A program made the translations under genes and the position numbers. This document shows positions 11,341 to 20,815 of a DNA stretch of 63,433 nucleotides, piece after piece (the stretch's first letter is position 1; each line of letters begins with the position of its first letter). Source of the DNA: Amanita rubescens (taxonomy: Eukaryota > Basidiomycota > Agaricomycetes > Agaricales > Amanitaceae); the NCBI GenBank assembly GCA_015039365.1, contig WION01000299.1, forward strand, positions 1 through 63,433, read 5' to 3'. The notes under the pieces were generated by a model. It worked only from the letters and a program-made list of their open reading frames with translations. It did not search any database and was not told where the DNA came from.

Positions 11341-12462
11341 ATGACATCCGCACTTGCAGAAGATCCACACAAAGTGCCCAAGAACGCATTTCGAATCCTT
11401 CTTACGGGATTTGGGGTACGTCATCTGGAAGCTTGGAGGCGGAATATTCATCGGTTACTAGCCCTTCTATCATTATAAAGAAAACCCTTCTTGGCTTGCT
11501 GTGAAGCCTCTGCACAACGTTGTCATTACACCCGACTGCTTATCGAGCCCCATCACAGTCGATGGAAAAACGATTACATTGGAAGACAGGACGGGTGGAA
11601 GTCGCCCAATCCATATCACCGCTATAGAGGTTCCCATGTCGTATGAAGCGGTCCTCACCACAGTACCTGGCTTGCATGCTCGGCCACCAGTGCTACCACC
11701 TGATAAGACACGGACATTTGTGGACCCCCCTGTTTCTGGTTATGACTTGATCTTTCATGTGGGTGTCGCCGGTCGTGGGCCATTACGAATGGAAAGATTA
11801 GGCCATAAACTCGGCTATCACATGAAAGACGCCTCCGGAAAGCTTGCCACCATAGTTCAATCGTCTCCTAAAGACAGCCCCGGACCCGATGATCGCCTCG
11901 TCGCGGAGAATATTGAGCGAGAGAGATTGGGTTTGGAGATCGTGGAAACCCCCGGTGGTGAAACTACTGCTAGGCCCACGCGCGGTTTCGGAGCTGGTTA
12001 CGACAGTATAGCTGATGAATTAATGACTGACATTGATGTCCTGCGACTGGTGCAAGATCTCAAGAGATCAGGAACAGAGGTAAGTCAACATGCAACGTGG
12101 CTACTACATGCGGACTGATATTGCGTTAGCAAATATATACATCTATGGATGCAGGACACTACCTTGCAGACTATATGTACTACTGTTCCCTTGCAGAGTC
12201 TAGGCGGAACGTCAAGCCGTACGAGAAAAAGCGCAGTACACAGGTCCTGTTCATGCATTGCCCACCGGTGGGGCAACCGCTTAGTACGGAGGACGTGACG
12301 GAAGCAATTAAACGTATTATAGTTTGGGTCTGCAACGAACTGCTCAGGATGCATGATGTCGACGACGATGCGCCAGCCGTAAAGGCAGGGGCGGTCACAG
12401 GTCCTGGTGGGGTAGTAAATAGTCCAAAAGGTGAACCACTGGCAAAGCCGAAATCTTCCTGA
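11341..12462 (+). CDS. Pyroglutamyl-peptidase I (C15 family cysteine peptidase)
   Basis: Removes N-terminal pyroglutamate from peptides in the cytosol. Three exons: 11341-11415, 11463-12079 and 12130-12462. The first join gives FRILLTGFG-PFYHYKENPSW, the hallmark N-terminus (LVTGFGPF...NPS) of peptidase family C15. FHVGVAGRGPLRMER corresponds to the segment carrying the catalytic Glu in the family. The third exon, DAGHYLADYMYYCSLAES, matches the block (S.DAG.YLC.Y.YY.SL) that normally carries the catalytic Cys just after YLC. Here that position reads YLADY, so the catalytic Cys may be missing or displaced. VLFMHCPPVGQPLS provides the region of the catalytic His. The protein is about 341 aa, longer than the bacterial enzyme (about 215) but usual for fungi. 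Converges on the LRR gene. Confidence 0.85.
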
Positions 12463-12779
12463 CCTACCGTACCTGTTTTCACTGTTCTCTCACACCTGTT
12501 TTACTTTTTCTTCAGCTTCAAGTATAGTCCGTAGTACAACATAGAAGTCGAACCCCTTGAGGAGGTTCAATCTTGCCCTCCTAGTGGATATTGAATTTAA
12601 CGTTATCAATGCCCGCCATAATTTTGGGCAATGGATCAACGTTGAACCCCAGGACTATTAGGTACCGGCCAGAAGGTTAGGTAAGTAAGTATTCCGACTG
12701 ACGAATGGAATCCCCATATTATACAGCTCAGATGGTTAGGCATAAGTAGGGCGCAAAACTCAAGAGCCGTATGGGGATT
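12463..12779. other. Convergent intergenic gap
   Basis: 317 bp between two convergent stop codons. It should contain both 3' UTRs. No ORF, RNA gene or repeat is recognised. Confidence 0.4.
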
Positions 12780-14540
12780 TTAGAACTGACTACTGAATAC
12801 GTTCAACCACCCTTCGCCCATGTCCTTTCTCAGTGCTTCTATTCTCCTCCTGAACTCGTCTCCGTCTGTGGCATTGTCTGGGTGCTGTATGCCACGACGG
12901 CACTGAATCTGTGCCAGCGTGTCATCCCTATAGCCAAGTCCTCTCACGTCAGGAGGTCGAGCCGACAAAATTTCCGTGCGGAACCGACGGTGGTGTCGCA
13001 GTGACGGATGCGACAGATGACATATCCTGTCAGTCTCTGATGCGTCCAATGACGAACCTTCTGCCTCGTGGTTTGTCGACTGGGCATGTAGATGGACCAC
13101 TCGTCTGATCTTCTTTTTACTTCCGCCATCTCTTGTGAAGGGTGATCCTTTTTGATTATCCGATGGAGACGCCTCGGGCAAGCTGCTGCTTTGCGTTGCA
13201 ACAGAACCCGAAGAAGTTGGACGAATCTGCTCTGATATTCGCAAAGCTAGCGCTTTTTTCTCAAAGAAGTTCGGCGAAGCACCATCCAAGTGGATTGTCT
13301 TTCCTTCTCTCCAAAAAAAAACTAAACAGTTCAACCGGTGCTCCGTTTCGTTTCCCACAAACGGGTTTCCGTCTACCCATACCTCGGCAATATTGGACAC
13401 CATTGAAAGCCGACCCACTTCTGCGCTTTCTTGAATATGATTATGTCGCAAATCTATGCGCTGCAAAGCACAGAGACGCTCGAGGCCGCAAATAGTTTCA
13501 AGGCGATTTTTGGACAGGTTAAGTGTTTGGACCTGGCCGAGCTGCGTATAAATCCCGATAACCGAATCAATCATGTTATCCGAGAGATCCAAAGAGGTAA
13601 GATTATTAAGGGTGTCCAACCCCGATGGAATAGAGACCAGAAGATTAGACGAGAGGTCTAAATGAACGAGGGACCAAAGGCAAGATACAATGTCCGTGGG
13701 TAGACATGTGATGGCGTTGTCCTTTAGTGAAAGGTATCTTAGAAACACCCATTTCAAGGGGTTCCCCACTGGGGTTGGTGTGCAACTCCCTTCAGGAGGG
13801 CGTCCATTGGAACTTAGTTCTTGGCTTATCTGCTCGCCGCTATGGACGCTCCCTCGGCGTGATTTGCCTTCAAGGGCTACCCCGACGAATATTTCGGTGA
13901 AATCGTCAATCCCGCTTCTACAAATTTTGAGGGACCTCAAACTTTCTGCTAGTCGATTCCAACCTAAGAAAGTGCGTGGATCAATATCTGTGCATTCCAG
14001 GCTTTGTATGTTCTTGAAAACATGAAGAGGCAATGCATTTGAACTCGTAGGATCAATGGTCAACCCTTGTATAGGGTTAAGACGCGGAGCTTTGATTGAG
14101 ACGGCAGGAAGTTTGGTGAAACAACTATATATGTATTTGAGGTCAAGGTCGATGCTATCAGGACCAGTTCTGTTCCACCAATAGTTAGGTAGGGAAAGGG
14201 ATGTAATGGTCGAGATAGATGGCTTGAATGAAGCGAGTGACAAAGCATCTGAGCCATCATGACTTGGCTGAAGGCAAATATGAGTGATTGGATGAGAAGG
14301 AATATCGACATGGACATCGAGAGGGCCAACATTGAAACCGTGAGCTTCGAGACGGATGAGAAGGTAGTTTAGGCGGTAAAAGTCGAAAGAAAGAACAGCA
14401 GGGCTATGGTATTGAAATGGAAGCCATTTTTGTGTCTCTTTGGGACGAAGGACGGGAGATAGGGCAAATCTTGCTTCGTTGGCTCGGATAAAGGCAGCAA
14501 GGCGGCGTATATAGTCGTCGCCGTCGGGCATCGAGGACAT
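12780..14540 (-). CDS. Leucine-rich-repeat protein (STK11IP/LIP1-like?)
   Basis: A single uninterrupted 586-codon frame, unusual in this intron-rich block. Residues about 1-190 form a non-LRR N-terminal region (YIRRLAAFIRANEARF, then FYRLNYLLIRLEAHG). Residues about 195-420 hold LRRs, for example LRYLSLKDNAITCLPTDI, LVHLDLSSNLLVSIPSGL, LTSLDLSDNMIDSVIGI, VQTLNLSKNRLETICGL and LQRIDLRHNHIQE. A cap follows (EVWVDGNPFVG...VFFWREGKTIHLDG). The rest is a basic, Ser-rich disordered tail. The order of a leading non-LRR part followed by an LRR block resembles LKB1-interacting protein STK11IP and its fungal relatives, but that is recalled similarity and the function is not established. Divergent from RAD23 with 72 bp between start codons. 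Confidence 0.8.
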   Translation of the reverse strand: MSSMPDGDDYIRRLAAFIRANEARFALSPVLRPKETQKWLPFQYHSPAVLSFDFYRLNYLLIRLEAHGFNVGPLDVHVDIPSHPITHICLQPSHDGSDALSLASFKPSISTITSLSLPNYWWNRTGPDSIDLDLKYIYSCFTKLPAVSIKAPRLNPIQGLTIDPTSSNALPLHVFKNIQSLECTDIDPRTFLGWNRLAESLRSLKICRSGIDDFTEIFVGVALEGKSRRGSVHSGEQISQELSSNGRPPEGSCTPTPVGNPLKWVFLRYLSLKDNAITCLPTDIVSCLWSLVHLDLSSNLLVSIPSGLDTLNNLTSLDLSDNMIDSVIGIYTQLGQVQTLNLSKNRLETICGLERLCALQRIDLRHNHIQESAEVGRLSMVSNIAEVWVDGNPFVGNETEHRLNCLVFFWREGKTIHLDGASPNFFEKKALALRISEQIRPTSSGSVATQSSSLPEASPSDNQKGSPFTRDGGSKKKIRRVVHLHAQSTNHEAEGSSLDASETDRICHLSHPSLRHHRRFRTEILSARPPDVRGLGYRDDTLAQIQCRRGIQHPDNATDGDEFRRRIEALRKDMGEGWLNVFSSQF

Positions 14541-14612
14541 GGCAAGATGTCACGCATCCCATGTCACAAGTTAAGTAATTGCACAGCCACCTTACGCGTT
14601 CTACTCTGTACG
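14541..14612. promoter_or_regulatory. Very short divergent promoter, LRR gene / RAD23
   Basis: Only 72 bp lie between the two start codons, the tightest divergent pair in the window. Transcription start sites may lie inside the neighbouring coding sequence. The call is by position. Confidence 0.45.
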
Positions 14613-15976
14613 ATGAAGATCACAATCAAGACAACCCAGCAGAAGGTTTTTCACGTAAGCTAGTCCTTTCTCTGTCGCACCGATTTATTTGACATTTATG
14701 CACGTAGGTTGATATTGATGTCTCGAAGACCATAGCATATCTCAAGTCCGAAATTCAAAAGTCACAAGGTCACCCTGCCGAGCTCCAGAAGATAATCTAT
14801 TCAGGTATCATCCTTCCTATTCCCTTCTTTATAGTCCCCCATCATTTTATCAGGGAAAATATTACCTGACGGAGAGACGATCGAATCATGCGGTATCAAA
14901 GAAAAAGATTTTCTCGTGCTCATGGTGACCAAGGTTAGTCGAGAAGTAAGATATATTTCAATGACTTCATCAGATTTTTCTCAGCCGAAGCCCATGCAAA
15001 CATCTGCGGCAGAACCTCTGTCCAAGCCTGTTGAGCAAACTCCTGCGCCTGGAAGTCAGTCGACATCCGCCGTTGCGTCACCACCCATCCCAGCAGCTGT
15101 TCCCGTTAGTTCTGCACCCCCGTTTGGCGATTCGTCTTTCCTTTCAGGAGAGGCTCTGCAAACAACGATACAGAATATGGTTGATATGGGTTTTCCTCGT
15201 GATCAGGTTCTCAGAGCTCTTCGCGCAAGCTTTAACAATCCTGATCGGGCCGTCGAGTATCTGATGAATGTTGGTCTTAGATTAAATTTGTTTCTGTATT
15301 GCTTGTTCACAACACCACTCCAGGGCATTCCGTCTTCCTTGGAAAACGAACGATTAGATTCAAACCAAGCCGCAGGTGCTTCTCGATCTCCCTCCTCCAA
15401 CGCGCCAAGCACAGCACACCCTCGCTCTGGGCCACAGAATTTGTTCCAGGTTTGCTTCCCTGTGTACATCCATTTGTTTAGTGCTTATCTTGATACAGCT
15501 TGCACAACAACAACAGCAACAACCACAACAACACCCGTCAGGTGCTAGCAATAGTGTACCTCTTGATCTTTCCATCCTCCGGGACAACCCGCAGATTCAG
15601 CAATTACGTGATCTTGTTCACCAAAACCCTGCGTTGCTGCAGCCGCTGATTCAACAGATTGCAAGTTCAAATCCTGCTTTGGCGCAGTTGTTTGCGCAGG
15701 ATCCGGGGGCATTATTCCAACTCTTAGGTGACTCCGAACAGGAGGATGTAGAATCTGTTCCCCAGGGGACAGTTCTCAGCGTAACCGAAGAGGAAAGAGC
15801 AGCAATTGAGCGAGTATGGGTCCTCTCCCTAAAAGTTTTAACGTTAGTAAACTGACTAAGTGTAGCTTGAAGCGCTAGGTTTCCCTCGTCATATTGTTGT
15901 TGAGGCATATTTCGCATGTGACAAGAATGAAGAGCTTGCGGCAAATTATTTGTTTGAAAGGGGCTTTGACGATTAA
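14613..15976 (+). CDS. RAD23: UV excision repair / proteasome shuttle protein RAD23
   Basis: Shuttles ubiquitinated substrates to the proteasome and stabilises the XPC/Rad4 damage sensor. Domains in order: an N-terminal ubiquitin-like domain ([18 protein letters not shown], then [19 protein letters not shown]); a Pro/Ala linker; UBA1 ([35 protein letters not shown]); a Gln-rich spacer; the XPC-binding region ([20 protein letters not shown], then [19 protein letters not shown]); and UBA2 ([18 protein letters not shown]) ending RGFDD. Exon 1 is 14613-14654, exon 2 is 14708-14804, and exon 3 starts at 14854. Further introns follow MVTK, EYLMN, NLFQ and AAIER. The final exon gives the stop at 15974-15976. 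All domains appear intact. Confidence 0.95.
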
Positions 15977-16281
15977 ATCAAAACATTCTTTAAACCCTCT
16001 GAATTCGTGGGTCTTAATAGCGCGATTGTATGCATATACTCGACCGTAGATTTTCTTCACAACACGTGCCCAAATGAATGAGTACTTTGTGGATGAGAAT
16101 ACCAATGCGATAATGCCCAGTCAGAACGACATGACATCTTGCCGCAGAAAAGCGATACTTTGTACTTTTTTCATAGTAGACTACCCCAAAATCCAGGTTT
16201 CATGATGCGATTCAGAAAAAAATTGCAGGTATCGAAATAACTAACACACTGAGCGTCCAATAGCCTATTAAAAATTAACTA
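15977..16281. other. Convergent intergenic gap
   Basis: 305 bp between the convergent RAD23 and membrane-protein genes. AT-rich 3' UTR-like sequence; nothing else is recognised. Confidence 0.4.
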
Positions 16282-17642
16282 CTAAAAATGACTGTTAACT
16301 CTGGGCGGCTGCATCGAAATGCCATCTTCAAATTCGGAACTACCATCATCTGCCAGGTAATGTCGCAACCCGGAGCCTTTCGGTGCTGCATTTGCTAAGA
16401 TAGGTGCTGCTTCAGACATCGCACCATCTCGACTATACAGGGTGCTACGAGCACTACCTGTATTGCCTGGCAAAGATCGTATCGATGCTCGTGCCGTCTC
16501 GCGCATTTGCAACAAATTTTGATGGAATGCATTCTGAAGCAAAGTGATTTGGTCAGGACAAGTCTATAATTTGTGGTATACTAACTTGTTCACGCCAGTA
16601 TTGGATACGTTTTTCGCGCTCTTCGTCCCGCTGCTTTCGGTGCAGGAGGAAAAGTCCAATTAAAGTACCGAACAAACCTAATAAAAGTCTTCAACCCATG
16701 TTCATAAAGGAAGGAGCTCTAACTGACCGCCGAATATTCCAATTGCTACCAATACGTAGACGTAGGTAGCAAAATGGCGAGGAGCTGCTGCAGATTCTCC
16801 ACAAGTCCCTGAAGCAAGACAATTCCAAGACTGACATCTTGACTCGATCAGAGGAAGAAATAGAACTTCAGCGGAGAGACCTTACTCTTTATCCGCGGTG
16901 CAGGCAACCCCTAGCGATTTTGTGTTCATACAAACTCTCTGGGTACCGTCGCAATAAAGTCCAATGAGACAGTTATCACTAGAGGAAAGTTATTAGAGGA
17001 GTATAAGACTAGTTGCTGGGTGTTTACCGTGAGACGATGTTGACGAATTCACCACTGAATCCGTACGCAATATATGGTGTGTTCTCGACAGCGCATTCCG
17101 AGCCAAGCGTCGCATTTGCCCACCTAAAGCACGGCATGCAAGTAAGTAATAGTGTCGGATGGAGGCGGGACGCGTACATGCAAATGTTGTTTAGACAAAC
17201 GGAACCGTTGACATTTTGTCCGCGACCTGTATGGTCACTCAGCTGCTGGAAGTTTGGAGGACCCTCGCATTGATCTTGAGAAGTTATCAGAGAGATTTAA
17301 TTAAACAAGAGAAAACTTACCATCGCGATTAAGTTGGCAAGGGCTGCCGACAACAAGCAGCTGAAGGCATTGATCTTCCTCGTCAGGGCAAAATTGGCCA
17401 CTTGGGCACATGGGAGGAATAGAATTCGAGTCTGGAGGATAGCCAAAAGGATATTGATCTTTCCTACATCTTTTCAACTCGCATATCCCACCCGCAGAAC
17501 AGTAAGTCTCGGAGTCACACTGGTCCCAAAACTGGTATGTGCCATCCGATAAACGATTATTTGCTTGCGAGCACGAGGCACCTTTGTTCAAGCTTCCAGC
17601 ATATGCAAGAGGAAGAAACAAGACGAACAGGGCAAGAAGCAT
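16282..17642 (-). CDS. Cysteine-rich type I membrane protein, unknown function
   Basis: Starts with a clear signal peptide (MLLALFVLFLPLAYAGSL). A Cys-rich ectodomain follows with repeated C-x(5-8)-C modules (CDSETYCSAGGICELKRC, MCPSGQFCPDEEDQC, DNCLIGLYCDGTQRVC). A single transmembrane segment is encoded across an intron (YVYVLVAIGIFGG + LFGTLIGLFLLH), followed by a basic/acidic stop-transfer run (RKQRDEEREKRIQYW). The cytoplasmic tail is Ser/Ala-rich and ends PPRVNSHF. About seven exons are needed, with junctions near 17330-17290, 17180-17130, 17030-16980, 16880-16820, 16726-16690 and 16585-16540. I recognise no named family. Similar small secreted-type membrane proteins are widespread in agaricomycetes by recollection, so a conserved host gene is likely. 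Confidence 0.75.
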
Positions 17643-17819
17643 TGCTCAGCGCTCAGCGTTGATGCTTGTTGAAAGAGAACAAAGTAGTTGGCAGCTACTG
17701 CGGAGATTGCGACAGATTGTCTCACGCTCAGACAACTCGTTCTAATACTATTACTATATAGTACAGGTACATCAATAGGAGAAATGGGAGAATCTCAGCC
17801 ATTTTTGGTGAACGATGTT

Positions 17820-18862
17820 TCAAATGTCAAGTCCCACCAAAATAAATGCAGAATCTACGTCGAAAGGTGGCCTCGTAACAACACTTCCTCCGACGTACAT
17901 GAGGGAATGTAAGAGGGCGCCTAAATTTGGAGATGATCGCTCCAAAGCAATGGCAAGCCCTGAACATCCAAGGCGTTCATCAGCTAGGTCAAGGAGGGCA
18001 ATGATACTATTGGTGCCAATTTTCAGCCCCTGAGAAAAGGAGAGGAGCGAACCCACCTTTCCCTAAGGTTCACGGACTCCGCACTTTTCCCATCTACATA
18101 CAGTGTCCTTGGTTCTTCAGGGAGATCTAGCACTACGCCGTCAAACACAACTCCCAAGTTTGGCGCTGAGATTGACATGCGCTTGGCGTAAGGCAGTGCA
18201 ATTAAGCCGTGTCGGGGAAACAGGGTCATCAAGAAATCTAGAGCATCACTTGAAGGTTTAACGACAGAACTGGTCGGAACTGGGCTTTGTCTGCAGTTGT
18301 TACTATCTGGCGTGAGAGAGGGAGTGGAAATGTCAGAATCACTGCTAGCATTCGGGCTAGAGATGGATCGCGAATGTCGACGCTGAAAAATAAAATAGTC
18401 TGACTGGGACCGCTGGGTCGTAGACTTGAATAATGGATCACATGACGAATGAGGAAGTGAGGTTGGAATAGGTTTTTTAGATGAGGGAAAAATAGACATC
18501 GGGTTGCCTGTCACACAACCCGATGACCCTCCATCCGGGGGGCATTTTTCCTTTGGAACGTCAAAAGCGCCACTGAAATTGTTTAGCACAACGTGAAACG
18601 GGCAGTAAATTCACCATAGCGTACCCCAGGTCCTCCCGAAAACGTGGTAGAATAGTAATATAAATTGCCTGCCCCCTGAAGTTGGCAGATAGCAAGTACA
18701 TTGGAATCGTTGTCGAAAATAGCAGCCCCATCTCCAACGGCCTGACGACCGTTGCTAAAAGGCAGGTAAGATTTGTTGATTGATCAGATACCAAGTCAAA
18801 GCATACGTGGGGCAAAGACTAGATTTTTGGCTTGATAAATTGGACATGGAGGTCAGCGACAT
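17820..18862 (-). CDS. OAZ1: Ornithine decarboxylase antizyme, programmed +1 frameshift
   Basis: Polyamine-induced inhibitor that binds ornithine decarboxylase and targets it to the proteasome. Exons: 18792-18862, 18625-18754, 18057-18572 and 17820-18006. The zero-frame ORF starts MSLTSMSNLSS and ends YYYSTTFSGGPGWRF at a UGA (18561-18563), about 70 aa; its GGPGWRF end resembles the animal GPGPRWCS-UGA end. The +1 frame continues directly from that stop as DVPKEKCPPDGG. It contains LDLPEEPRTLYVDGKSAES and, after a 50-nt intron, LLDLADERLGCSGLAIALE and GALLHSLMYVGG. These align with the antizyme pattern (EGSKESFA.LLEFAEE..., ALLR.F.F.GF). Total length is about 300 aa. Without the frameshift only the short N-terminus is made. 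Divergent from RPS2. Confidence 0.88.
18497..18525 (-). promoter_or_regulatory. Perfect 10-bp hairpin downstream of the antizyme shift site
   Basis: CATCGGGTTG (18497-18506) and CAACCCGATG (18516-18525) are exact inverted repeats around a 9-nt loop. The stem begins about 35 nt after the UGA in the antizyme mRNA. Between the two lies a C-run/G-run (CCCCCC GGAT GGAGGG) able to form a second small hairpin. A stimulatory role is a hypothesis; the spacing is longer than in known antizyme pseudoknots. Confidence 0.5.
18561..18566 (-). promoter_or_regulatory. Putative +1 ribosomal frameshift site UUU-UGA in antizyme mRNA
   Basis: On the minus strand the zero frame reads TGG CGC TTT TGA CGT. The +1 frame reads on from TTT to GAC GTT CCA and stays open for the rest of the antizyme domain. 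A shift at the codon before a UGA stop is the hallmark of antizyme genes; UUU-UGA in place of the commoner UCC-UGA is read directly here. Confidence 0.8.
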
Positions 18863-19213
18863 GGCGTTCCAACTTTAAAAAAGGAAATTGTAGGTGCTTG
18901 GGCTTCAAGAAGGAAGAGGTGTAGAACACAAGTTTTACAAGTGTTACCCTTTGTGCTGGCTAACGTTATTCACACTAGTCACGTGATTGAAAGGAGTCAT
19001 CTTGCAAGGCTACCTACCCCGTCGTTGGTCAAGCTCAAAAAGGCCTCGGACCGCTGGACAATGTAAGTTCAATTTCATAGCAAACGATGTCGAATCCCAG
19101 TTTGATTGAACCAGCATACTTTTTCCGCCTGAGGTAGTGTAAAACTAGGTGGATTGAAGTAGTGATTACGCGATGACGTTCCACTGACACCCTTGACAGG
19201 ACAGAATCATTGA
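18863..19213. promoter_or_regulatory. Divergent promoter region, antizyme / RPS2, with probable RPS2 5'-UTR intron
   Basis: 351 bp between divergent starts. A strong donor (AAT|GTAAGTTC, about 19064) and an acceptor (CCCTTGACAG|GACAG, about 19199) frame a probable 136-nt 5'-UTR intron just before the RPS2 ATG, as is common for ribosomal protein genes. If unspliced, the leader would carry the minimal upstream ORF ATG-TAA at 19062. Confidence 0.5.
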
Positions 19214-20088
19214 ATGGCTGACGCTGCAAGAGGCCGTGGTGGATTTGGACGTGGACGTGGAGAGAGGGGAAGAGGACGTAGAGGCCCAAGACGCGGCGGG
19301 CGTAAAGATGATGAAAAAGAGTGGTACGTCAAGCACAAGACATCAAATATTATTATTGAACATATATTCGTAGGGTACCTGTCACCAAACTTGGCCGTCT
19401 CGTCAAGGATGGTAAAATCAAGTCTATGGAAGAGATTTATCTCTTCTCGCTTCCCGTGAAGGAGTATCAAATCATCGACTTCTTCCTTCCCAAGCTAAAA
19501 GATGAAGTCATGAAAATCATGCCTGTCCAGAAGCAGACACGTGCAGGACAGCGCACCCGATTCAAGGCATTTGTCGCTATTGGGGATTTTGAAGGTCATG
19601 TAGGTTTGGGTGTCAAATGCGCCAAAGAAGTTGCTACAGCGATACGTGGAGCAATTATTTTAGCCAAGCTGTCCGTAATCCCAGTGCGCAGAGGATATTG
19701 GGGTGCTGCGCTCGGTGAACCTCACACTGTACCATCGAAAGTCAGTGGCAAGGTTGGTTCCGTGATGTGCCGTTTAATTCCCGCTCCCCGAGGAACGGGC
19801 ATAGTCGCGGCTCCCGCTTCCAAGCGATTACTGCAACTCGCTGGTGTCGAAGATGTATACACTCAGTCAAAGGGGTCAACTGCTACGATGGGGAACTTCC
19901 TGAAAGCGACCTTTGCTGCGGTAGGTTTGAATATATACTCTTTCATAGGCTCTACTCATTGCGATCAGATCACGAAAACCTACGCATTCTTGACTCCCGA
20001 CTTGTGGCGTGAGATACCGCTATCGAAATTCCCTTACGATGAGCATAGTGCCCATCTACAGTTAACCGCGAGCAAGAAATCGTACTAA
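19214..20088 (+). CDS. RPS2: 40S ribosomal protein S2 (uS5)
   Basis: Small-subunit protein near the mRNA entry channel, needed for translational fidelity. An RGG-rich N-terminus ([19 protein letters not shown]) is followed by [39 protein letters not shown] and the S5 signature ([40 protein letters not shown]). Next come [29 protein letters not shown], and [12 protein letters not shown] joined by an intron (about 19921-19967) to a C-terminal [12 protein letters not shown]. Intron 1 is about 19325-19373, splitting the Trp codon before VPVTKL. Length and motifs are complete; the stop is at 20086-20088. This is the last housekeeping gene before the repeat-rich region. Confidence 0.96.
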
Positions 20089-20815
20089 ATCACGTATTCC
20101 CAACTCATGTTTTTTTAAAAAAAACTTCATTGGCTACATGTAGATTGTTAGTACATATCATGCCGTGATAAATTTGTGAATGTGCTACGAGGTTGTTATG
20201 AAGAACTTGCTGTTTCCTTCCCACTATCTTTGCGAGTCTAGAATTCGCCTGGAAAGTCCTTATTTAAGCCACCTGATGGGGCCTATGACCTTTATACAAC
20301 ATCATACATGACACAAATGGCCCCTGAGCCCACCCTTTGTCTATCACTAGGAGTATTTCAAACTCTTACTATGGTCTTACCTTGCATCTAGTAATCTACA
20401 GCCTCACTTTAGGCCTATACATCCATCCCAATGGTGTGATGACCTCTAGGCTCTCAGTCCTGCCTCTCTCTCTCACCATGTTAGGATCCCTTCATTGTAG
20501 AGATGAGAGTGGACAATGGTAGTTATATGAAGAGGACGAACTAGCTAAGACATAGGATGGAGCCAGTGTACTTATATATGTACTACTGTACCTATGAGAC
20601 AGAAAGAGAAAGAGGAAATGAGGAAATGAGAACGTGACTGGACATCATGACATTACCCCCCCTTTTAAGGCTGAACGCCTGCTGGTAGAATGAAGTAGGT
20701 ACCGATGGAAGGCAGCATTAATTCCATATTCATCGTCAACTTGATAGGCACAAGGTTCTAGTACCCTGAAATACATTTTGTTTACAGACAAGAAAAAACA
20801 TACCATTTGTTGGTC
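20089..20815. other. RPS2 3' flank, no gene recognised
   Basis: AT-rich sequence with no convincing ORF. It holds the RPS2 3' UTR and the transition to repeat-derived DNA. A short C-run (ACATTACCCCCCCTTTT, about 20649) may be a transposon end. Confidence 0.35.

Noticed and set aside
18023..18589. Independent 188-aa gene starting MLNNFSGAFDV
   Set aside because: The start lies inside an intron of the antizyme gene, and the frame is the +1 continuation of the short upstream ORF; it ends inside another intron.
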